From positions 1,426,001 to 1,490,000 of the forward strand of contig NZ_CP014137.1 in NCBI RefSeq assembly GCF_002291445.1: a stretch of DNA of 64,000 nt. The letters are read 5' to 3'. Of the stretch, positions 17,599 to 26,262 are shown piece by piece; the stretch's first letter is position 1; each line of letters opens with the position of its first letter. The stretch is from Brenneria goodwinii. GTDB lineage: Bacteria > Pseudomonadota > Gammaproteobacteria > Enterobacterales > Enterobacteriaceae. A program made the translations under genes and the position numbers. The notes under the pieces were generated by a model. That model had not been told where the DNA came from, did no database searches, and saw only the letters and a program-made list of their open reading frames with translations.

Positions 17599-18225
17599 TT
17601 AGCCTACGTTGGGATTGAGGCTGTATGTACCGGTCAAGCTCGCTTCCGCCAGAATATGGCCGGCGATAGCCGATAATACCGCCGGACCGTCGAATTTTCC
17701 TTGCAGATCCAACCGCGGAATATCAAGCGCATAGAGCGTAAAGGTGTAGTCATGCGCAATGGCATCGTTCCACGGCGGACAGGGGCCGTCGTAACCGTAG
17801 TAATCGCCGCTCATCTGCTCATCGTTTTTGAACCATGCCGTGTAGTCATTAATGCCATGGCGCATTCCCGCTTCCGCAGGCAACGGCGGTTTTCCTTGCG
17901 CAGTGATGCCGTCGCTGTGGCTGCCGGCGGCAATCTCATGGATCTGCGCGGGAATATCTATCAGCGCCCAGTGGAAAAAATTAACGCGAGGCAATGATGC
18001 CGCAACCTCTTTTCCTTCCTGATTAACATTATCAAGGCTGCTCGGCGCGTGCGGATCCAGGCATATTAATACAAATGATTGCGTTTCGGCCGGAGCGTCG
18101 CTCCAGGCCAGGTGCGGGTTTTTATTGCTGGATAACGCCAGATGCTTATCCGGATCCTGAATGGCGAAAGCAAACTCGCCGGGAATGGGCGCACCCGGTT
18201 TAAAACTTTGGCTGGTCAATTTCAT
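17599..18225 (-). CDS. YbhB/YbcL-type phosphatidylethanolamine-binding (PEBP) family protein
   Basis: A 208-residue protein of the bacterial PEBP/Raf-kinase-inhibitor-like family. The ligand-pocket signatures are ICLDPHAPSS (the DPD/DPxAP motif), FFHWALIDIP, the YYGYDGPCPPWND loop and YTFTLYALD. There is no signal peptide, so it is cytoplasmic like YbhB. The ATG at 18225 has GAGGGA 7 nt upstream and is preferred over an ATG five codons earlier. Bacterial members are of largely unknown function; anion or phosphate-head-group binding is known for the fold. It is co-directional with an AraC regulator 30 nt downstream, a pairing that suggests dedicated control. Confidence 0.88.
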   Translation of the reverse strand: MKLTSQSFKPGAPIPGEFAFAIQDPDKHLALSSNKNPHLAWSDAPAETQSFVLICLDPHAPSSLDNVNQEGKEVAASLPRVNFFHWALIDIPAQIHEIAAGSHSDGITAQGKPPLPAEAGMRHGINDYTAWFKNDEQMSGDYYGYDGPCPPWNDAIAHDYTFTLYALDIPRLDLQGKFDGPAVLSAIAGHILAEASLTGTYSLNPNVG

Positions 18226-18546
18226 TGAAAAATCCCTCATGGGTTAGAAAAGCGGCGTTTGCGCGATGCCAGGCGACGGCGTTCGGCCCCTCGGCAATGT
18301 TCTTTGAGTATAAAGCGTTACTTCGTCAGGCAACTAACTTATCCAGTCATATTGATCACCTATTCCATCAAAATGATGTGAAGAGTGATTCACGAGCCGA
18401 TAAAGCGCTCGCCATGGCAATGGCGGATCTCGCCGGGAGGTGAGGAGGAAGATGGGAGGGCGTTATTGACGATGCGGCGATAAACGCCCTGCGCGGAACA
18501 TCGCTAGCGCCGATGCTCCGCCTTTTTAGCTCCGCGCCGTCAGGCT
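18226..18546. other. Intergenic region with a hairpin-T-run
   Basis: About 320 bp without a convincing gene. A hairpin (18493-18503 with 18511-18521, one mismatch) followed by TTTTT (18523-18527) reads as a plus-strand terminator, yet no plus-strand gene precedes it. It may be a relic of a lost gene. Confidence 0.45.
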
Positions 18547-19614
18547 TCAGGCTGGGATGAGGCGTTCCGCCTTCAGCCGTTCGAACAGGTCGAAAAACGC
18601 ATCAGGCGTGCTCTGGTAATTGAGGAATCCGGCCTTGCGGCTTTTCGTCATATCTGTCACGACTTCCATCGGGCGTCCGAGATCGGCATCCGTGTGCCAC
18701 CACGACGCCAACTGTTCAATGCGCGGCTCCCGCAGTTGATGCTGCGCCGCGATATCGGCCCATTGACGCGCGGCGTCCTGCATCCGGCCTTCCAGCGGAC
18801 GCTCCGTACCGTCGAACGGCGCGGCCTCGATGCCGAAGTAGTCGGCCAACTGCGACCACATCGATTTCCAGCGAAAAATGTCGCCGTTCACCACGTTGAA
18901 ATCCTGGTTTTTCGCCTGCTCGCTGGTCGACGCCCACTCCAGATGCCGCGCGAGCAGACGCGCATCGGTCATGTCCGTGAGGCCGTTCCACTGCGCCGCC
19001 GATCCAGGGAAGACGAAGGGTTGATTGGCGTATTTGCATAGCGTGGCGTAAACGGCCAGCGTCTGGCCCATGTTCATCGCGTTGCCGAGCGCGAACCCGA
19101 TAACCGTATGCGGGCGATGCACGCTCCAGGTGAAGCGGTAGCGGTCGGCCGCTTCGAAAAGCCGGTCTTCCTGCTCGTAGTAGAAATTTTCCACCGGCTG
19201 GCGGCCCTGTTCCTCGCGAAACGGCGTGATCGGCACGGCCCCCGACGCATAGGCTTCGAAAGGACCGAGGTAGTGTTTCAGGCCGGTTACCAACGCCGCG
19301 TGCTTGAGCGTCGACGCGCGTCCGAGCGGTTCGAGGACGTTGCGGACCATGGCGCCGTTGACGCGGATATTCTCCTTTTCGGTTGCCTGTCTCGACCACA
19401 CGGTGAGGAACACATGGCTGATGTCCAGCCCCGCCACCGCGCTGGCGACGGACTCGCTATCCGTAAGGTCGGCGATAACCGGATGGCAGCCCGGCACAAC
19501 GGCGCTACGCCCGCGCGACAAGCCGTGAACCGTCCAGCCGAGTGAGAGAAGATGTTCCGTCAGCGCGCTGCCGATGATACCGCTGGCGCCGACAATAAGT
19601 GCTTTATTGCTCAT
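18547..19614 (-). CDS. PRISE-type SDR reductase (progesterone 5-beta-reductase / iridoid synthase-like)
   Basis: A 355-residue NAD(P)-dependent enzyme of the extended short-chain dehydrogenase group. The N-terminal nucleotide motif is GASGIIG (residues 9-15). The family-specific signatures of the PRISE enzymes are clear: FLTVWSRQATEKENIRVNGA, TGLKHYLGPFE (Lys113), NFYYEQEDRLFE (catalytic Tyr), TWSVHRPHTVIGF, and NVVNGDIFRWKSMW. PRISE enzymes reduce activated C=C bonds of enones; the best-known act on steroids and monoterpene aldehydes in plants, and bacterial relatives exist. The natural substrate here is unknown. It is transcribed divergently from a LysR regulator 92 bp away, the classic arrangement for inducer-controlled expression. 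Confidence 0.85.
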   Translation of the reverse strand: MSNKALIVGASGIIGSALTEHLLSLGWTVHGLSRGRSAVVPGCHPVIADLTDSESVASAVAGLDISHVFLTVWSRQATEKENIRVNGAMVRNVLEPLGRASTLKHAALVTGLKHYLGPFEAYASGAVPITPFREEQGRQPVENFYYEQEDRLFEAADRYRFTWSVHRPHTVIGFALGNAMNMGQTLAVYATLCKYANQPFVFPGSAAQWNGLTDMTDARLLARHLEWASTSEQAKNQDFNVVNGDIFRWKSMWSQLADYFGIEAAPFDGTERPLEGRMQDAARQWADIAAQHQLREPRIEQLASWWHTDADLGRPMEVVTDMTKSRKAGFLNYQSTPDAFFDLFERLKAERLIPA

Positions 19615-19706
19615 GCATAGCTCCCATTCTGGATCATGTGGACTTCATACTATGCAGACATCATACTTAAGATAATATTTCCAACTCATGATAAGTTTTC
19701 CGCAAA

Positions 19707-20645
19707 TTGAAGAATATAATTCATCAATTGCCGGTCGCTTTTCCTACCGAGCGGCTCAAAGGCATCGTCCCGTTTGTCTGCGCGGCTGACGCCGGCAGCT
19801 TCACCGCGGCCGCGCAACAGCTGAATCTCACCAGTTCCGCCGTCAGTAAAAGCGTTGCCCGGCTTGAGCGTCGTCTGGGCGTTGCGCTGTTCGAGCGAAC
19901 GACACGCAGTCTGAAACTCACTGACGCCGGGCGCGCCTACTATGAAACCTGCGCTAAGATCCTTGAGGAGCTTACCGAAGCGGAGGCAACGCTCGCGGCG
20001 CAAATACGAGAACCGATGGGCACCATACGGGTGGCTTTGCCCGCATCGTTTGGGCGGATCTGCGTGATGCCGGTACTACTGCGCTTTTCCGCCTTATATC
20101 CGGATATTCGTCCTTACCTGACGTTTTCCGATCGTTTCGTCGACTTTGCCGAGGAGGGCATCGATCTGGCCGTGCGCATCGGCGGTCCGCCGAACTTTCC
20201 GCCCACGCTGATACAGCGCTGCCTCGGCAACGAGCGGCTGATTTTCTGCGCCGCGCCGAGCTATCTGGAACGATGCGGCACGCCGGCAACGATTGATCAA
20301 TTGCAGGAGCATGATTGCGTTGCCTACGGGCGAACCGACGGTACAGCGGCCCCTTGGCTGTATGCGTCTGGCAACGGTGACGTCGGTCAATGTTTCGTGC
20401 GGCCGCGTATTGTCGCCGGCGATGCCGAAGCCCAGCTTGCTTACGTGCGGGAAGGGCTGGGCATCGCCCAGCTTGCGACCTGGCTGGTACAGGATGATTT
20501 GCGCGCCGGGAGCCTTGTGGAGGTGGCGGCGGAACTGGCGACCGACGGACTGCCGCTTCATCTGCTTTGGCCGATTGCGCGGCAGTTGACGCCGAAAGTC
20601 AACGTTCTGGCGCAGCTACTTGAGGCCCAACTGCGTATTCGGTGA
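19707..20645 (+). CDS. LysR-family transcriptional regulator
   Basis: A LysR-type regulator of about 300-312 residues. The winged helix-turn-helix is at about residues 18-75 (FVCAADAGSFTAAAQQLNLT, then SSAVSKSVARLERRLGVALF), and a periplasmic-binding-protein-like effector domain follows. The start is uncertain: the frame opens at a TTG (19707) with no clear ribosome site, and no ATG or GTG exists before the HTH, so TTG 19707 or TTG 19728 must serve. It is divergent from the PRISE reductase, which is the natural target. A substrate of that enzyme is the likely inducer (inference). Confidence 0.87.
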   Translation: MKNIIHQLPVAFPTERLKGIVPFVCAADAGSFTAAAQQLNLTSSAVSKSVARLERRLGVALFERTTRSLKLTDAGRAYYETCAKILEELTEAEATLAAQIREPMGTIRVALPASFGRICVMPVLLRFSALYPDIRPYLTFSDRFVDFAEEGIDLAVRIGGPPNFPPTLIQRCLGNERLIFCAAPSYLERCGTPATIDQLQEHDCVAYGRTDGTAAPWLYASGNGDVGQCFVRPRIVAGDAEAQLAYVREGLGIAQLATWLVQDDLRAGSLVEVAAELATDGLPLHLLWPIARQLTPKVNVLAQLLEAQLRIR

Positions 20646-20936
20646 AAAATAGCCCGCGCGGACTTCGACTAATATTAAGCAAATGAACGTTTAACCGTTG
20701 TTGAAAATTAGCCTGGCGTTTACTGATTACGGCAGCGCTACGCTTGCGCAAGGGACAACGCAGCACAACTTCCCCGTTGGGCGATGTTCAAAGGCGATAG
20801 GTGCTGCAAGTCCATGGAGTGAGTTTGTCGGAATATTATCAATATAATGGAAATAGTCATTCTCGATTTTTTCTATTTTAACCACATAGAACATCGGCAA
20901 AAATGATTTTTCATTCTTTTTCATGAGGCAGAAATC
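20646..20936. other. Intergenic region
   Basis: About 290 bp between the LysR gene and an SDR fragment. No gene, hairpin-plus-T terminator or operator is evident. The right part (20830-20930) is AT-rich and may carry a promoter. Confidence 0.35.
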
Positions 20937-21095
20937 ATGGGTACAAGACTCTCTGAGCAAAAAGTTCTGGTCGTCGGCGGCAGTTCAGGATTGGGGTTAG
21001 CCATTGCCAAGGCGTTTGCCGAGGAAGGGGCCGATGTCACGATCGCCTCACGCAATCAGGCCAAACTGGACGCGGCGGCGGCCGATGTTGCGTAA
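20937..21095 (+). pseudogene. N-terminal fragment of a short-chain dehydrogenase (52 codons)
   Basis: The ATG at 20937, preceded by GAGG, opens a frame that reads EQKVLVVGGSSGLGLAIAKA, an SDR nucleotide-binding start. It stops at TAA 21093-21095 after a run of alanines. A full SDR has about 250 residues. The NNAG, catalytic Ser and YxxxK elements are missing, and I do not see them in another frame before the next gene. It differs in sequence from the intact SDR that follows, so it is a remnant of a different enzyme and not a recent duplicate. Confidence 0.7.
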
Positions 21096-21194
21096 ACGAT
21101 CTGAGTCGCCGGCGCGCAATCCCATATCACGCGCAAACGCGGCCGAACGCCGAGGCGTTCCCGCCGCTTGATGATTAACAAGGAGTATCCGCAT

Positions 21195-21989
21195 ATGAAA
21201 ATCGATCTATCCGGCAAAACCGCATTGGTTACCGCTTCCACGGCAGGCATCGGACTGGCGATAGCCCAGGGTCTGGCTGAAAGCGGCGCCAGCGTATTGC
21301 TCAACGGCCGCAGCGCCGACAGCGTAGCCAGAGCGAAAGATAAACTGCTCGCTTTATATCCGCACGTCCAGGTCAGCGGCATCGCCGCCGATTTGGGCAC
21401 AAACGACGGCGTGGAAAAGCTGACCGCCGCATTGCCCGATATCGATATTCTGGTCAATAACGCGGGCATCTACGGCCCACAGGATTTTTTCGCTACCGAC
21501 GACGCCACCTGGGAGCGCTATTGGCAGACCAATGTGATGTCCGGCGTCCGTCTGGCGCGCGCGTTACTGCCGGCCATGGTGGATAAAGGCTGGGGCAGAG
21601 TGGTGTTTATCTCATCGGAATCGGCGCGCAATATTCCGGCCGATATGATCCATTATGGCGTCACCAAGACCGCGCAATTGGCGCTTTCCCGCGGGCTGGC
21701 TAAGCGCGTGGCCGGCAGCGGCGTGACGGTGAATAGCGTATTGCCGGGGCCGACCCTTTCCGATGGTTTCGCCGACATGATGGCGGAAGAGGCGGCGCGT
21801 ACCGGCAAGTCGCTGGAGACGCTGGGGCGTGAATTCGTTATGACCAACCGTCCCAGCTCTGTCATCCAGCGTGCGGCCTCGGTCGAGGAAGTGGCCAACA
21901 TGGTGGTTTATGTCTGTTCGCCGCTGGCTTCGGCCACTTCCGGCGCCGCGCTGCGCGTGGACGGCGGCGTGATTGACGATATTGTCTGA
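21195..21989 (+). CDS. Short-chain dehydrogenase/reductase (classical SDR)
   Basis: A 264-residue classical SDR. The nucleotide motif is TASTAGIG (residues 13-20, a TGxxxGxG variant), with DILVNNAGIYGP, the catalytic Ser in FISSES and the YxxxK pair in HYGVTK (Tyr154, Lys158). VNSVLPGPTLSDG and the C-terminal GAALRVDGG are also typical. The ATG at 21195 has AAGGAGT 8 nt upstream and is preferred over an extended start at 21168. The substrate is not predictable. It follows an SDR fragment and is convergent with a GntR regulator. Confidence 0.9.
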   Translation: MKIDLSGKTALVTASTAGIGLAIAQGLAESGASVLLNGRSADSVARAKDKLLALYPHVQVSGIAADLGTNDGVEKLTAALPDIDILVNNAGIYGPQDFFATDDATWERYWQTNVMSGVRLARALLPAMVDKGWGRVVFISSESARNIPADMIHYGVTKTAQLALSRGLAKRVAGSGVTVNSVLPGPTLSDGFADMMAEEAARTGKSLETLGREFVMTNRPSSVIQRAASVEEVANMVVYVCSPLASATSGAALRVDGGVIDDIV

Positions 21990-22094
21990 TTAGGCGTCGC
22001 GCATATGAACGAGGACGGGCAAACCGCCGCTGGAACGACCGACGCGTGAACGTGTGTTGTGACCAGTCCCGGTCCCGTCATCCGGCGAGCGGCT

Positions 22095-22850
22095 TCATTT
22101 CTCTTCCTCTGCGCTGGGAGCTGCGTCCGACCGTTTAAGCTGTAGCACCACGGAAAAACGCTCTTCCGGATGCACCGTCACCGAAATTTCAAATGCCCGG
22201 CCCGTCGCATCAAGATAATGCCGTACCACCTTCAGCGCGGCGGCGCCGGTTTTCAACTGCAGCGCTTTCGCCATCGCGCCATCCGTCACGGTGCAGGCGC
22301 AGATCTCCTGGCGGATTCCCGCCACGCGGCGGCCAAAACGGTTTTCGATCAGGGAACAGACCAGCGTGTCCGACTGCTGATGTACATCAGCTACGATTTC
22401 CGCATAGTCCGGTTCGATATAGATGTCAGTCCAGCCGATCGGCATGCGACCGCCATCCTGAAGGTACAGGCTTGAAATACGTAACCACAGCGTATCCGGG
22501 GTGCAAGACAGCGTCCTGGCCAGCGGGCCGTTAACCTGAACGGGGCCAACATTCTGCACCACACGAATGTGCTCCTTGCCGAACTGAACCAGATCGTCAA
22601 GCGACGCCGGCGTTGGCTGAAAATCGTTGCGTACCCGCGTGGCCGTAACGCGCGTGCCGACATTTTTTCGGCGCGAAACCAGACCGAGCAGTTGCAGCTC
22701 ATTAAGGGCGGCGCGCACGGTGTGGCGGCTGGTGCCGTAAAGTTCACACAGTTGAAGTTCGGTAGGCAACAGCGACCCCAGAGGAAAGAATCCCTGCGTG
22801 ATACCGTCCATTAACTGGCGCACTAGCTGGATGTAATTGAGCTTGCCCAT
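22095..22850 (-). CDS. GntR-family (HutC/UTRA) transcriptional regulator
   Basis: A 251-residue regulator. The N-terminal winged HTH runs from about residue 5 to 70 (LGSLLPTELQLCELYGTSRH, then TVRAALNELQLLGLVSRRKN). A UTRA ligand domain follows, with PIGWTDIYIE and the AMAKALQLKTGAAALKVVRH strand-helix typical of HutC-type proteins. These bind small metabolites such as urocanate, sugar phosphates or amino-acid derivatives. It is transcribed divergently from the symporter gene, and three copies of a GTTCGGACAT-like site lie between them, so symporter and self-control are the likely role. Confidence 0.9.
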   Translation of the reverse strand: MGKLNYIQLVRQLMDGITQGFFPLGSLLPTELQLCELYGTSRHTVRAALNELQLLGLVSRRKNVGTRVTATRVRNDFQPTPASLDDLVQFGKEHIRVVQNVGPVQVNGPLARTLSCTPDTLWLRISSLYLQDGGRMPIGWTDIYIEPDYAEIVADVHQQSDTLVCSLIENRFGRRVAGIRQEICACTVTDGAMAKALQLKTGAAALKVVRHYLDATGRAFEISVTVHPEERFSVVLQLKRSDAAPSAEEEK

Positions 22851-22930
22851 CTATATGACCGTTACTCCACTTAAAATAATTATAAAACCAGGCTAACACG
22901 CGATTCGTCACAGAATGCGATATTGGCTAC

Positions 22931-22999
22931 TGTTCGGTAACAGAAAAACACATTACTTTTAAAATGTCCGAACATATTGGTGCTTATAAGTTCGGACAT
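22931..22999. promoter_or_regulatory. GntR-type operator cluster
   Basis: Three related sites are visible: TGTTCGGTAACA (22931), ATGTCCGAAC (22964-22973) and GTTCGGACAT (22990-22999). The last two form a perfect 10-bp inverted repeat with a 16-nt spacer. They lie in the divergent region between the GntR regulator and the symporter. Binding by the GntR protein is inferred. Confidence 0.6.
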
Positions 23000-23039
23000 A
23001 TAAGGTGAGTATCTTTGATGGCTCCGCATCTGGTGGTCC

Positions 23040-23295
23040 TCTGTTTATTCATTTTTATTATAAAAGCTGAGGTTCATTATGTCAGCTGGCTTCATTGGTA
23101 ACTCATATTATTCGTGTAATGCCTTCGGCGCCGTCAGGAAGCGACTCTCTTTTTCAGTGTCGCACGCATCCTGAACGGCATCGACAACGGGGGCGCTCTG
23201 GTCTATGTCAAGGGTGGCCCGGTTCCTCAGCAAACCGCCGAGGTCATCACTCGCACAATATCCATACGCGGATATTCGTGGCGGAGGCTAACGTA
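23040..23295 (+). other. Possible decayed coding remnant upstream of the symporter
   Basis: About 250 bp that read partly like coding DNA: one frame (about 23169-23290) gives ILNGIDNGGALVYVKGGPVP without a start, ending just before the symporter ATG. An ATG at 23079 opens another frame that stops after about 31 codons. I recognise no family. It may be a frameshifted remnant of a gene once co-transcribed with the symporter, or a long leader. Confidence 0.3.
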
Positions 23296-24678
23296 ATGAA
23301 TATTTCACCAGTCACTCAAGGAGCGGCCAGACGGACACCGTGGTATCGGCGTCTGGGTACTCAGGTTTTCATTTCACTTATTCTGGGGATTGCAACAGGC
23401 CTCATTTTTCCGTTATTCGCCACACAATTCAAGCTGCTGGGCGACATGTTCCTGAATCTGATCAAGGCAGGCGTCGCGCCGCTGGTTTTTCTGACCATCG
23501 TTCACGGTATTGCCTCCGCGGGCGACGCCCGCAGTGCCGGACGCATAGCCTGGCGCGCCTTCGTCTACTTCGAAGTGGTATCGACCTTTGCGCTGATCCT
23601 GGGACTGATGGCGGGCAATATCATCAAAATAGGCAGCGGCATGTCGCCGCAGGAAGGCGGCGCTCCCGCGCTGGATATCCAACCCAACGCCACGCCGGGT
23701 TTCGCCGAATTTCTGATCCACATCGTGCCCGACAATTTCATCGGCGCTTTTGCCAAAGGGGAACTGCTGCAGGTCGTGGTTCTGGCTGTAATGGTGGGTA
23801 TCGGTATCCTTGCCATCCCCACCGAGCGACGAAATCTGGTCAACAATAGTCTGGATATGATCTCCGAAATACTGTTTGCTTTTATCAATCTGGTGATGAA
23901 ACTCGCGCCGCTGGGCACCTTCGGCGCGGTCGCATACTCGGTGGGAAGCAACGGTTCGACCGTATTGCTCGCGCTGGCGGAACTGGTGCTGGTGTTTTAC
24001 GCGGTGATTGCGCTTTTCGTCATCCTTGGGATGGGGCTGATTGCGCGCCTGGCCGGGTTCAGCATATGGCGTTTTCTGCGCTATATAAAGGACGAGCTTA
24101 TCATCGTTCTAGGCACCGCCTCCTCAGAAAGCGTGCTGCCCCGACTGTTGATCAAGCTTGAACGCCTAGGTTGCGCTAAACAGACCGTGGGCCTGGTATT
24201 GCCGACCGGCTACGCCTTTAACCTCGATGGCACATCCATCTTTATGTCAATGGGCGTCATGTTCATCTCTCATGCCTACGGCGTTCCGCTATCGCTGGAA
24301 ACCCAGGTCGGCATCTTGTTGCTGATGCTGCTGACGTCCAAAGGGGCTGCGACGGTTTCAGGCGGCTCATTCGTGGTATTCGCCGCCACCGTGACCTCAA
24401 CCGGCATCCTGCCCGTTGAGGGGCTGGCGCTGATTTTCGGCGTCTATCGCTTTATGTCCATGGCGATCGCCACCTGCAACACCGTCGGCAACAGCGTGGC
24501 CACCGTGGTGGTCGCCAAATGGTCAGGGACTTTCGACGCCGGTCAGGCCGAGCGGCACCTCTACCCGGAGCGCTATCCTGAAACGGCGCAGGAAGACGAA
24601 GATCTGGATAACCGCGCGATGCTGCCCGAACATCAGGCGTTGGAGTCAAAGTCGGAGTCGTCGGCGCGGCGGCCTTGA
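23296..24678 (+). CDS. Dicarboxylate/amino acid:cation symporter (DctA/GltP family)
   Basis: A 460-residue inner-membrane symporter of the DAACS family, which moves C4-dicarboxylates or acidic amino acids with H+ or Na+. The family signatures are all visible: the first hairpin GTASSESVLPRLL, the transmembrane motif PTGYAFNLDGTSIF, the second hairpin SKGAATVSGGSF, and the end ATCNTVGNSVATVVVAKW. Multiple hydrophobic segments run through the N-terminal half. I choose the ATG at 23296 because GGAGG lies about 9 nt upstream. The frame extends upstream without any ribosome site. It is likely repressed by the divergent GntR protein. The exact substrate is unknown. Confidence 0.92.
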   Translation: MNISPVTQGAARRTPWYRRLGTQVFISLILGIATGLIFPLFATQFKLLGDMFLNLIKAGVAPLVFLTIVHGIASAGDARSAGRIAWRAFVYFEVVSTFALILGLMAGNIIKIGSGMSPQEGGAPALDIQPNATPGFAEFLIHIVPDNFIGAFAKGELLQVVVLAVMVGIGILAIPTERRNLVNNSLDMISEILFAFINLVMKLAPLGTFGAVAYSVGSNGSTVLLALAELVLVFYAVIALFVILGMGLIARLAGFSIWRFLRYIKDELIIVLGTASSESVLPRLLIKLERLGCAKQTVGLVLPTGYAFNLDGTSIFMSMGVMFISHAYGVPLSLETQVGILLLMLLTSKGAATVSGGSFVVFAATVTSTGILPVEGLALIFGVYRFMSMAIATCNTVGNSVATVVVAKWSGTFDAGQAERHLYPERYPETAQEDEDLDNRAMLPEHQALESKSESSARRP

Positions 24679-25003
24679 CCGGTGCGGCAGGTGGATTGTT
24701 TATTTTCTTCGCATCAAACTGGCCGCAAGCAACAGATGATTTCGCGAGCAGGTAATAATGTCGTTCCGTCCGTCATAAAATAGCCGATGAAAAGATCCGT
24801 CCAGGCGCTGGCGGTCTGCGCCGGAACCGGATTTTACATCAGTTGGGCGAGCGGATGATCGGCGGCGGAATAGATTGAAACATCAACGTACCGATAGGGG
24901 AATGAGGGCCGGGCGTTGTACACAAAGAACGCAAAGTGGCATTACAACCCGCGCAGATGCGATATAATGCCCGAACCTTCACCTTAACATCATAAAGATC
25001 ATC
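24679..25003 (+). promoter_or_regulatory. Intergenic region with likely promoter for the MFS gene
   Basis: About 325 bp without a gene. A perfect -10 TATAAT at 24963-24968 is preceded, with 16-bp spacing, by ATTACA (24941-24946), a 4-of-6 match to TTGACA. It lies about 35 nt before the MFS start codon. Confidence 0.45.
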
Positions 25004-26227
25004 ATGATTTTGTCTCAGGTTCGGCAAGGCGCTTTCTCACGCAATAAATTGTTGTTGATATGCGGAACTGGGTGGCTGTTCGATGCGATGGACGTAGGGC
25101 TATTGTCCTTCATTTTAGCCGCTCTGAAACAGGATTGGGGGCTGACGGCCGCGCAGATGGGGCTGATTGGCAGCGTAAACTCCATCGGCATGGCGGTCGG
25201 CGCCTTTATCTTCGGCCTCTATGCCGATAGAAAAGGGCGCAAGGCGGCCTTCATGCTTACGCTGCTGATGTTCAGCGTCGCCAGCGGGCTGAGCGCGTTT
25301 GCCTGGGGGCTGGGCAGTTTGCTGGTACTGCGTTTTTTCATCGGCATGGGACTGGGCGGCGAATTGCCGGTGGCCTCGACGCTCGTCAGCGAGAGCGTCG
25401 CGCCCGAAGTGCGCGGACGCGTCGTCGTGCTGCTGGAAAGTTTCTGGGCCGTGGGTTGGCTGCTGGCGGCGCTGATCGCCTATTTCCTTATTCCATTGCC
25501 CAGCGTCGGCTGGCGCGGCGCGATGCTTCTGTGCGCGTTGCCGGCGTTCTACGCGCTTTATCTGCGTTTCAGGCTGCCGGATTCGCCGCATTATCTCCAT
25601 CTGAGCCAGCAAGACAAAGAATCATCGTTCCTCAGCAAAATCGCGGCGCTGTGGACCAAAGAGTACCGCCGCCGCAGCCTTATGCTGTGGATTGTGTGGT
25701 TCTGCGTGGTCTTTTCCTATTACGGCATGTTCCTGTGGCTGCCCAGCGTCATGATGATGAAGGGCTTCGATCTGGTAAAAAGTTTCGGCTATGTTCTGAT
25801 GATGACCGTCGCCCAACTGCCGGGATATTTTTCGGTGGCCTGGCTGATTGAACGGGTAGGGCGGCGGTGGGTACTGGCCGTCTATCTGCTGGGAACGCTG
25901 GTCAGCGCCTATTTCTTCGGTATCGCCGAATCCGGCGCCCAGTTGCTGCTGTACGGTTCTTTGCTCTCCTTCTTTAACCTGGGCGCCTGGGGCGCGTTAT
26001 ATGCCTATACGCCGGAACAATACCCCACCCGGATAAGAACCACCGGGGCCGGCGTCGCCGCCGCTATCGGACGCATCGGCGGGATCTTCGGGCCGTTGAT
26101 GGTGGGATATCTGGTTTCGGCCGGCGTACCCATCGGCGGTATCTTCTCACTGTTCAGCATAGCGATTCTGCTGGCGGTGCTGGCGATCGCCATTTTGGGG
26201 AAAGAAACCAAGCAGATTGCGTTGTAA
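25004..26227 (+). CDS. MFS transporter (NiaP/aromatic-acid or sugar-porter-like)
   Basis: A 407-residue major facilitator with 12 predicted membrane segments. The loop 2-3 signature is GLYADRKGRKAA, an acidic DAMD motif lies in helix 1 (GWLFDAMDVGLLSF), RFFIGMGLGGELPVA is helix 4, and ERVGRRW marks the second half. The DAMD motif and overall layout resemble the niacin transporter NiaP and the aromatic-acid/H+ group, but the cargo cannot be fixed. The ribosome site at the ATG is weak. It is a single gene, convergent with the CobN-type operon. Confidence 0.85.
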   Translation: MILSQVRQGAFSRNKLLLICGTGWLFDAMDVGLLSFILAALKQDWGLTAAQMGLIGSVNSIGMAVGAFIFGLYADRKGRKAAFMLTLLMFSVASGLSAFAWGLGSLLVLRFFIGMGLGGELPVASTLVSESVAPEVRGRVVVLLESFWAVGWLLAALIAYFLIPLPSVGWRGAMLLCALPAFYALYLRFRLPDSPHYLHLSQQDKESSFLSKIAALWTKEYRRRSLMLWIVWFCVVFSYYGMFLWLPSVMMMKGFDLVKSFGYVLMMTVAQLPGYFSVAWLIERVGRRWVLAVYLLGTLVSAYFFGIAESGAQLLLYGSLLSFFNLGAWGALYAYTPEQYPTRIRTTGAGVAAAIGRIGGIFGPLMVGYLVSAGVPIGGIFSLFSIAILLAVLAIAILGKETKQIAL

Positions 26228-26262
26228 CCGCTCCAGAGTCGTGGGCGCCGTTCGTCGGGTGA

